A stretch of DNA of 29,599 nt from DATCRE01 sp964235605 (GTDB lineage: Bacteria; Bacteroidota; Bacteroidia; Cytophagales; Cyclobacteriaceae), in assembly GCA_964235605.1 (NCBI GenBank), contig CAXSCR010000056.1, forward strand, positions 1 through 29,599, in the 5' to 3' direction. The position numbers and the translations under genes are program-made. The notes under the pieces are model-generated. The model was not told the origin of the DNA and did no database searches. It saw nothing but the letters and a program-made list of their open reading frames with translations. Below, piece after piece: positions 24,396-29,599 of the stretch (the stretch's first letter is position 1; every line of letters starts with the position of its first letter).

Positions 24396-25219
24396 TAACT
24401 AAAATACTTCTCAATGGCAATTGCTACACCATCCGCTTTGCTATCTAATGTAATTTCTTTCGCTACAGCTTTCACTTCGTCCTTCGCGTTTTCTACTGCT
24501 ATACCAAGGCCTACAGATTTTAGTAAATCAATGTCGTTGTAGTTATCGCCAAAGGCAATGACTTCCGACATGCTGATGTCATATTGTTTTTTTAATAACA
24601 GCTCCAGTCCGGTTGCTTTGGAAATTGATTTCGGAGCTATTTCGATATAGGTATCTCTAGAGCGGTATACATGGAGCTGATCACCAAACATTTTATTAAG
24701 TTTAAGTTGCATGTTATTAATTTCTTCTGCAGGACCCATGCACATTACTTTGTGCGCACCTTTATTCGTGTTGTGCCAATCGTCAACAATTGAGTTTAGT
24801 GAAGCGATCGATGCATTAACTTTCGTAATTTTTTCCTCGCGCTCTGTCCATTGATCTCGTGCTGGTGCATGCCAGGTGTCTTCAAAGTATAAACTAACAT
24901 GAATATCTGCTCCTTGTGATAGGCTGATTATTTTTGAACATATAGTTGGTGGAATATAGACCGATTCCATAACCATGGGTTTCGCTAATTCATTTTCGTA
25001 ATGAATAACAAAGCCACCATTAAAACAGATTAATGGATGATGCATGATTGCTAATTCACGTTGAAGATGCCGCATAGCGCTGGGCATTCGGGAGGAGGCA
25101 AGGATTATGGGAATATTCTTATCTAACTTTTTTATTGTTGCGATAGTTCTTGGCGACAACTGTCTATTGCCGTCAAGCAAGGTTCCATCAATATCAGTGC
25201 AAAGTGCGCGAATTTTCAT
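24395..25219 (-). CDS. Cof-type HAD phosphatase
   Basis: A 274-residue HAD-superfamily hydrolase of the Cof/YidA (IIB cap) type. Motif I is TDIDGTLLD with nucleophile D9 and D11, motif II is ILASSRMPS, and motif IV is FGDNYNDIDLL near residue 220, followed by 'GIAVENAKDEVKAVA'. Such enzymes dephosphorylate sugar phosphates, nucleotides or flavin/PLP cofactors with low specificity; the true substrate is unclear. It stands alone on the minus strand between convergent YhhN and a divergent transporter 420 nt away. Confidence 0.9.
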   Translation of the reverse strand: MKIRALCTDIDGTLLDGNRQLSPRTIATIKKLDKNIPIILASSRMPSAMRHLQRELAIMHHPLICFNGGFVIHYENELAKPMVMESVYIPPTICSKIISLSQGADIHVSLYFEDTWHAPARDQWTEREEKITKVNASIASLNSIVDDWHNTNKGAHKVMCMGPAEEINNMQLKLNKMFGDQLHVYRSRDTYIEIAPKSISKATGLELLLKKQYDISMSEVIAFGDNYNDIDLLKSVGLGIAVENAKDEVKAVAKEITLDSKADGVAIAIEKYFS

Positions 25220-25267
25220 AGGTGAGTAGTCAGCAATGTTTTACATAATCTCTGGTAAAAGTAATTA

Positions 25268-25302
25268 AAACAAAAAGCGAAAAGATATTATCCTTCGCTT
25301 TT
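25268..25302 (-). terminator. Terminator left behind by a decayed gene
   Basis: On the minus strand a perfect 9-bp stem (AAAAGCGAA / TTCGCTTTT) with a 12-nt loop is followed by a T-rich tract (TTTTTGTTTT). It lies 27 nt after the stop codon of the GIN-domain-like remnant, so it probably terminated that gene. Confidence 0.65.
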
Positions 25303-25329
25303 ATCACCTAACCTGCTAACAATAAGTAC

Positions 25330-25413
25330 TTATATTTTTCTTACGGTTCCACTGCCTGAAGCGCTTGTATTCACATGTGGGGGTTCACCTTTATATAGAA
25401 CACTTCCATAATC
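25330..25413 (-). pseudogene. C-terminal stump of a head-GIN (DUF2807)-like adhesin
   Basis: A minus-strand frame of 27 codons reads DYGSVLYKGEPPHVNT followed by SASGSGTVRKI and a TAA. The pattern 'GsVlYkGxPxxVnxxxSGSGxVrk' is the usual C-terminal repeat of DUF2807 beta-helix proteins common in Bacteroidota. The codon before it is TAG and the frames further upstream are broken, so only the last rung of the helix survives, together with its terminator. Confidence 0.5.
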
Positions 25414-25641
25414 CTATAAAGAATATTGTGGATTAAAACGTCAGATTTAGAAATTCAAAACAATTAGCGAATAGCTATATAGAAAATTTAACTGCCGCCA
25501 ACAAAACTATAAATTCTATCACTTTGTTAATTTTTAGCTCATAAGATAAACGCTTTATAACTAAACGGTATAATGACTAATGACTCATAAAGCGCTTATT
25601 CTAATTTGAAAATACCTTTATTTGCAAATTAATTGTAACCG
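25414..25641. other. Gene-free upstream region of the Tet-like transporter
   Basis: Together with the remnant and terminator to its left this makes a gap of about 420 nt. The sequence is very AT-rich. I found no further coding frame, no RNA gene, and no full match to the -33/-7 promoter consensus; the promoter of the transporter at 25642 must lie here but is not obvious. Confidence 0.5.
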
Positions 25642-26856
25642 ATGTCAGTAAAACCCAAAGCAGCTCTTAGCTTCATATTCATAACGCTTTTAATTGATGT
25701 TATCGGATTGGGAATTATCATTCCTGTTATTCCTAAATTAATAGAGCAACTTATTCATGGAAATATTAGCGATGCTTCCCGATATGGTGGATGGCTAATG
25801 TTCGCGTATGCAATTATGCAATTTTTATTTTCACCTATACTTGGAAACTTAAGTGATCAGTACGGCAGAAGACCCATACTATTGGCTTCATTGTTTGGCT
25901 TTGGTATCGATTATATATTTCTAGCATTTGCGCCAACTATAGCATGGTTGTTTGTTGGTCGAATCATCGCAGGCGTAATGGGTGCAAGTTTTACAACGGC
26001 TACGGCTTATATCGCAGATGTTAGTCCACCCGAAAAGCGAGCGCAGAATTTTGGTCTTCTCGGCGCAGCCTTTGGTTTAGGATTTATTATTGGACCTGTA
26101 TTAGGAGGAGTAATTGGAGGCGCATATGGCGCACGTGCACCTTTTATTGCTGCTGCCATACTCACATTATTAAACTGGCTCTACGGTTTCTTTGTATTAC
26201 CCGAATCTTTAGCTGTTGAGAATCGTCGTCCTTTTGATTGGAAACGTGCTAATCCACTTGGATCATTAATGCAACTTAAGAAGTATCCTGTTGTACTGGG
26301 TTTGGTTGCCTCTATAGTTTTGATTTATATGGCAGCGCATGCAACTCAAAGCACGTGGTCGTATTACACCATGGAAAAATTTAAGTGGAATGAAACCTGG
26401 GTGGGCTACTCGCTAGGTTTTGTTGGTTTAACGGTAGCCATTGTACAAGGTGGATTGATCAGGGTTGTAATTCCTAGACTCGGACAAATACGTTCGGTGT
26501 ACATTGGTTTGGCTTTATACGCTGTAGGATTTTTACTTTTTGCTTTTGCTACGCAAGGTTGGATGATGTTTGCTTTCATGATTCCATATGCGTTAGGTGG
26601 TATTTCGGGCCCATCGTTACAGGGCATTATGTCAAGCGAGGTTCCAGCTAATGAGCAAGGGGAGTTGCAAGGAGGACTTACAAGTTTGATTAGCATAACA
26701 AGTATTATTGGGTCACTACTAATGACTACGCTATTTGCTTATTACACCAGCCCCAGCACCTCAATGTATTTTCCGGGAGCACCTTTTTTATTGGGAGCAG
26801 TCTTAACAGTAGTAAGTGCTGTATTAGCAAGGGCGAGCTTGAAGAAGAATCTTTGA
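25642..26856 (+). CDS. Tet-family (TetA-like) MFS transporter
   Basis: A 404-residue inner-membrane protein with 12 hydrophobic segments. The first helix has LLIDVIGLGIIIPVIP (16-31), typical of TetA-like drug/proton antiporters; motif A is GNLSDQYGRRPI (68-79) and motif C is in GLLGAAFGLGFIIGPVLGGVIGG. These indicate proton-driven efflux. True tetracycline resistance cannot be claimed: chromosomal members of this family in Bacteroidota are numerous and mostly uncharacterised. It is convergent with menA across a 1.2 kb repeat-filled gap. Confidence 0.88.
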   Translation: MSVKPKAALSFIFITLLIDVIGLGIIIPVIPKLIEQLIHGNISDASRYGGWLMFAYAIMQFLFSPILGNLSDQYGRRPILLASLFGFGIDYIFLAFAPTIAWLFVGRIIAGVMGASFTTATAYIADVSPPEKRAQNFGLLGAAFGLGFIIGPVLGGVIGGAYGARAPFIAAAILTLLNWLYGFFVLPESLAVENRRPFDWKRANPLGSLMQLKKYPVVLGLVASIVLIYMAAHATQSTWSYYTMEKFKWNETWVGYSLGFVGLTVAIVQGGLIRVVIPRLGQIRSVYIGLALYAVGFLLFAFATQGWMMFAFMIPYALGGISGPSLQGIMSSEVPANEQGELQGGLTSLISITSIIGSLLMTTLFAYYTSPSTSMYFPGAPFLLGAVLTVVSAVLARASLKKNL

Positions 26857-27032
26857 TGATAAGAGAAAATAGAAATACAATTAACAATTAAATCGGGTTT
26901 GTGTTTAGTTATGCTTCAGCACCTTCGAAGCCATCGTTACACGCTGCAACAATTTGAACTATGAAAATGTACCAAGGTATTCTTTTACTATGCTACTAGC
27001 CAGTGAAATAGGTTCGATGACAATGCATACTG

Positions 27033-27098
27033 CTGATTAGTAGATAAAAAACATTGTATAGAATGGCAAATGTTAAACCGCTCAACAGTAAGAACCAG
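27033..27098 (-). pseudogene. Duplicated internal fragment of menA
   Basis: About 65 nt match 28181-28245 inside menA in the same orientation with only a few differences. On the minus strand it still reads WFLLLSGLTFAILYNVF, corresponding to menA residues 226-242. Two of the differences are synonymous leucine third-position changes, and one inserted T then shifts the frame. Similarity stops abruptly at both ends. Confidence 0.8.
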
Positions 27099-27134
27099 CA
27101 TCCTTGGCCTGTGTCCTCCCCATAACCGTCAACC

Positions 27135-27237
27135 TAACAAAATCCCGTAGGGCAATGTCATTAAGTTAAGTGATTATTTGAAAGCAGTTAAGTTTGTAAA
27201 AGTTTTGTGCTACTCTTGACTGAACATTCTCACCTCG
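27135..27237. repeat. Repeat module M1, left copy
   Basis: Begins with a 36-nt element A (27135-27170, starting TAACAAAATCCCGTAGGG and ending AAGTTAAG) and continues into element B (27188-27237, starting TTAAGTTTGTAAAAG and ending CTCACCTCG). An inverted copy is at 27566-27669. Confidence 0.8.
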
Positions 27238-27264
27238 TTCTATATCTTCCACTAGCCATCATCA

Positions 27265-27480
27265 TAACAAAATCCCGTAGGGCAATCTCATTGAGTTAAA
27301 GGAGAAACGCTGGTATCATGTTTTGAGTGGTTAAAATATTAAAACCATATCTAGGGTCTGTGCCGTGCCATCATCATAGCTGTATCCCCGCAAAATCCCG
27401 GAGGGATGATATATGGGTAGATAATATTTTATAATGAAAACAAGTGCCGTAGGTACGATATATACCGTCCCTACAGGACT
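27265..27480. repeat. Repeat module M2, left copy
   Basis: Starts with a second element A (27265-27300, a few mismatches to the first), then a less conserved stretch E (27301-27390), then element C (27391-27480), which ends in CCGTCCCTACAGGACT. An inverted copy is at 27705-27922; element C and its partner are about 90% alike by eye over 90 nt. Confidence 0.8.
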
Positions 27481-27565
27481 TATGTCGCTATGAAAATTCA
27501 TGCTACCAATATACCGTCCCTCCGGGACTTTGTGATCTTAGGTTCAGTTATGGTGATACATAGAC

Positions 27566-27669
27566 CGAGGTGGGAGAATGTTCAGTCAGCAAGCATAGAA
27601 CTTTTACAAACCTTAATTAAACCTGCTTCTTCTATGAACGCTAACTTAATGACATTGCCCGTAGGGATG
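27566..27669. repeat. Repeat module M1, inverted copy
   Basis: Element B reversed (27566-27616, starting CGAGGTGGGAGAATG) followed by a shortened element A reversed (27641-27669, CTAACTTAATGACATTGCCC then GTAGGGATG). Element B copies are roughly 80% alike. Confidence 0.75.
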
Positions 27670-27704
27670 AAATGTCGGTAGCATGAAAGTTACATTGAGA
27701 TATA

Positions 27705-27922
27705 AGTTCTGTAGGGACGGCATATTATATCGTACCTACGCCACTTGTTTTCGTTATAATAAATATCTACCCCTATATCATCCCTACGGGATTTTGTTAG
27801 TTACGGCTATCGTGGGACGCAGCCTTGATGGTTTTAAGATTTAGACACCTCAACATGACAACATGATATAACGTCTTTTTTTACGCCTTAACTTAATGAC
27901 ATTGCCCTACGGGATTTTGTTA
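27705..27922. repeat. Repeat module M2, inverted copy
   Basis: Element C reversed (27705-27796), a diverged E (27797-27886) and element A reversed (27887-27922). The last is an exact 36-nt reverse complement of the element A at 27135-27170, so the outer edges of the island form a perfect inverted repeat. Confidence 0.8.
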
Positions 27923-28022
27923 GTTACGGGTATAAGAGAAATGGCTTGGACTTTATCACAGAATCTGTAAGGACATAAACCGAGGTAAGGAGATCAAAAG
28001 AGATGAGATTTAGCGATAGCAA

Positions 28023-28919
28023 TTATACGAGTAATCCAATACCAAAAAGAATCACAAACAGCAATGTAGTAAGCGCCATTTGTTTTAAGTAAGGATCTAA
28101 TTCATGAGATTCTTTGCGGCTAATAGTTACCCCATTTTTAATAAACAGAGGAACACTTAATAAAAATAAAAATTGCCAAGGTGATTGGTAGGTAAAAACA
28201 TTGTACAGAATGGCAAATGTTAAACCGCTTAACAGTAAGAACCAATGATACCCGACAGCTTTTTTCTTCCCAATACGAACAGGTATTGAAAACTTTCCGG
28301 CCTTCTTATCTGATTCAATGTCACGAATGTTGTTGATGTTCAATACACCAATTGAAAATAATCCGCAGCTTAGCGCGGGGAGAGATTCATGCCACGTAAT
28401 TTGTTGTGTGAAGAGATAGTATGAACCCATCACACCAACTAATCCAAAGAATATCAGTACAGAGAAATCGCCTAGCCCAAGATAGCCGTAAGGCTTTCGT
28501 CCAACGGTGTAGGCAATAGCTGCTAAAATACTTAGTAGCCCTAGCCCAAAAAAGAAAAGTAATGCTTGCCAGTTGAGGCCAAAAGATAATAAGAGAAGTG
28601 TTATACCACTTGCTAATGAAAGTAAAATAAAAAGCAGAATAGCAGACTTCATTTCAGATGCAGAAATTACGCCCGACTGCACAGCGCGGCTCGGGCCTTT
28701 ACGATCTACGCTATCGGCGCCATGAATTGAGTCACCATAATCATTGGCAAGATTTGAAAGCACTTGCAGGAAGATGGTGGTGGTTATACATAATAAAAAG
28801 ATACCCCAATGAAATGCACTTGCAGCGGCAGCAAGAAAGCCACCCATTGCAATGCTAGCTAGCGCGAGTGGTAGCGTTCGAAGTCTAAAAGCTTTAATCC
28901 AAATTTTTGATTTGCTCAC
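28023..28919 (-). CDS. menA: 1,4-dihydroxy-2-naphthoate polyprenyltransferase
   Basis: UbiA-family inner-membrane prenyltransferase that attaches the polyprenyl tail to DHNA in menaquinone synthesis. The 298-residue protein has about nine hydrophobic segments and both Asp-rich motifs: NLANDYGDSIHGAD (56-69) and NNIRDIESDKKAGK (196-209). The RKPYGYLGLGD stretch (141-151) is typical of MenA rather than UbiA. Its ATG overlaps the stop of the upstream glutathione peroxidase gene by four bases (ATGA). It is the last gene before the repeat island, which carries a copy of its codons 226-247. Confidence 0.93.
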   Translation of the reverse strand: MSKSKIWIKAFRLRTLPLALASIAMGGFLAAAASAFHWGIFLLCITTTIFLQVLSNLANDYGDSIHGADSVDRKGPSRAVQSGVISASEMKSAILLFILLSLASGITLLLLSFGLNWQALLFFFGLGLLSILAAIAYTVGRKPYGYLGLGDFSVLIFFGLVGVMGSYYLFTQQITWHESLPALSCGLFSIGVLNINNIRDIESDKKAGKFSIPVRIGKKKAVGYHWFLLLSGLTFAILYNVFTYQSPWQFLFLLSVPLFIKNGVTISRKESHELDPYLKQMALTTLLFVILFGIGLLV

Positions 28920-29467
28920 TTTGTTAAGGCATCAATAATTTCGTTGCTTAATGGATTGACTTTCGAAGGGTAGAATGCAACTACATTACCATTTTTATCA
29001 ACAAGATATTTACAGAAATTCCATGAAACTGCTTTGCCTGATTTAGCTTCAAGCCATTTGTACAATGGGTGTTTGTCTTTTCCTTTAACAGACACCTTTT
29101 CAAACATTTGAAACTTCACACCATAATTTCGTTGGCAGAATGAGGCAATCTCATCATTAGCCCCTGGTTCTTGCCACAGGAAATTGTTTGCTGGAAAGCC
29201 AAGAATCGTTACACGATCACCATACTGCTCGTGCAGATTTTCGAGATCACCATATTGAGGTGTGTACCCGCATTTAGAAGCCGTGTTAACAATCAATAAA
29301 TTCTTTCCTTTATACTTTGTAAAATCTATTTCTTCTCCTTCTAACGATTTTATTTTGAAATCATAGATTGATTCCTCAACTGTTTTGCTCGGTGTAGAGG
29401 TGAAGGTGTCTGATAGGAAAGTTAAGATCCCCATAGTTAGAAGTATTATGATTAAACTTTTCATCAT
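28916..29467 (-). CDS. Exported glutathione-peroxidase-family thiol peroxidase
   Basis: A 183-residue peroxidase. The active-site residues are C66 in NTASKCGYTPQY, Q99 in FLWQEPG, and W149/N150 in SWNFCKYLVD. C111 in SFCQRNYGVKF is at the place of the resolving cysteine of thioredoxin-dependent GPx enzymes, so thioredoxin rather than glutathione is the likely reductant. Residues 1-20 are a signal peptide or anchor, so the enzyme probably works in the periplasm, unlike many cytosolic relatives. The start may be either of two consecutive ATG codons. It overlaps menA and sits downstream of a heptad repeat in its leader. Confidence 0.92.
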   Translation of the reverse strand: MMKSLIIILLTMGILTFLSDTFTSTPSKTVEESIYDFKIKSLEGEEIDFTKYKGKNLLIVNTASKCGYTPQYGDLENLHEQYGDRVTILGFPANNFLWQEPGANDEIASFCQRNYGVKFQMFEKVSVKGKDKHPLYKWLEAKSGKAVSWNFCKYLVDKNGNVVAFYPSKVNPLSNEIIDALTK

Positions 29468-29476
29468 TTTGTATTC

Positions 29477-29599
29477 GTTAATAGTTATCAGTTAATAGTT
29501 AATCGTAGTGGTTTATAGCATCACTATTTTTTTGACCTATCCACAATTAACTATTAACTATTAACTATTAACTATTAACTATTAACTATTAACTATTAA
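29477..29599. repeat. Heptad repeats in the leader of the peroxidase gene
   Basis: Near arm 29477-29504: GTTAATA, GTTATCA, GTTAATA, GTTAATC. Far arm 29546-29599: ATTAACT seven times plus five bases, cut by the window end. The arms are reverse-complementary in type and are separated by 41 nt that themselves contain a small hairpin (TAGTG...CACTA). On the minus strand the near arm ends 9 nt before the first ATG. Confidence 0.9.

Larger units (their letters stand above)
26857..28022. other. Gene-free repeat island between Tet-like transporter and menA
   Basis: No convincing protein or RNA gene is seen in these 1166 nt. The left part (26857-27032) is plain AT-rich DNA. 27033-27098 is a copy of an internal menA segment. 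27130-27925 is a set of nested inverted repeat modules listed separately, with many short palindromes of the form CCCGTAGGG, TCCCTACGGGA and CCGTCCCTNNNGGGACT. 27926-28022 contains a further weak echo of the module edge (AACCGAGGTAAGGAGAT near 27979). Both neighbouring genes point into the island. Confidence 0.75.

Noticed and set aside
25642..26856. Acquired tetracycline-resistance gene
   Set aside because: The TetA-like motifs are shared by many chromosomal transporters, base composition matches the neighbours, and there is no tetR or mobile element beside it.
26894..26980. Minus-strand frame of about 25 codons ending NDGFEGAEA
   Set aside because: It looks faintly protein-like, but is short, starts after stop codons and matches nothing I recognise; I cannot tell it from chance.
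27490..27681. 63-codon plus-strand frame inside the repeat island
   Set aside because: It runs across element boundaries and repeats, has no recognisable protein features, and its codons follow the inverted repeats. I treat it as chance.
27130..27925. CRISPR array
   Set aside because: The repeats are few, vary in length and orientation, and are not separated by uniform unique spacers; no cas gene is present.

Overview
The window looks like a chromosomal segment of a Bacteroidota bacterium, most likely Cytophagales-like. Supporting signs are low GC, starts with little or no Shine-Dalgarno sequence, TAnnTTTG-like -7 elements, remnants that resemble DUF4249 and head-GIN (DUF2807) proteins, a TPR-type hybrid membrane histidine kinase and a menaquinone gene (menA). 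No rRNA, tRNA, CRISPR array, insertion sequence or prophage is visible. Assignments come from reading motifs by eye; no database was searched.

Layout. 1-2813: a terminator of an upstream gene, then a large exported protein with a propeller-like C-terminal half. 2823-6444 (minus): biotin genes bioF-bioD-bioA, with a small outer-membrane-like protein one base ahead of bioF. 6479-7336 (minus): a 2,4-dienoyl-CoA reductase-like SDR. 7337-8035: repeats, a decayed DUF4249-like gene and a possible 30-residue membrane peptide overlapping the next gene. 8036-11453 (plus): an MFS transporter and a TPR histidine kinase. 11518-12663 (minus): a cystathionine gamma-synthase/lyase. 12852-15771 (minus): a secreted hydrolase-like protein, a small ParA partner, an orphan ParA, an acyl-CoA thioesterase and a Nudix hydrolase. 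15862-24322 (plus): rnhB, DUF1361, NRDE/TANGO2-like, alpha/beta hydrolase, MacB/LolD-like ATPase, PduO-type cobalamin adenosyltransferase, an exported protein, prfB with its programmed frameshift, an MFS transporter and a YhhN protein. 24395-25219 (minus): a Cof-type HAD phosphatase. 25642-26856 (plus): a Tet-family MFS transporter. 28023-29467 (minus): glutathione peroxidase and menA.

Most genes are ordinary metabolic or housekeeping genes. The unexplained structure lies between genes. First, a 0.8 kb noncoding island (about 27130-27925) between the Tet-like transporter and menA is built from two repeat modules, each present twice in opposite orientation and bounded by a perfect 36-bp inverted repeat. 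A 65-bp copy of an internal menA segment sits next to it. Second, short repeats with a strict 7-nt period but different sequences occur at five or six intergenic sites, often as inverted arms and in three cases just upstream of a start codon. Third, several gene stumps (DUF4249-like, GIN-like, an orphan signal peptide, the menA fragment) mark the gaps as places of gene decay.

I see no convincing new multi-gene system. The best protein-level lead is the orphan ParA with its small basic-tailed partner (13523-14514), which resembles the minimal pairs that position cellular cargo.
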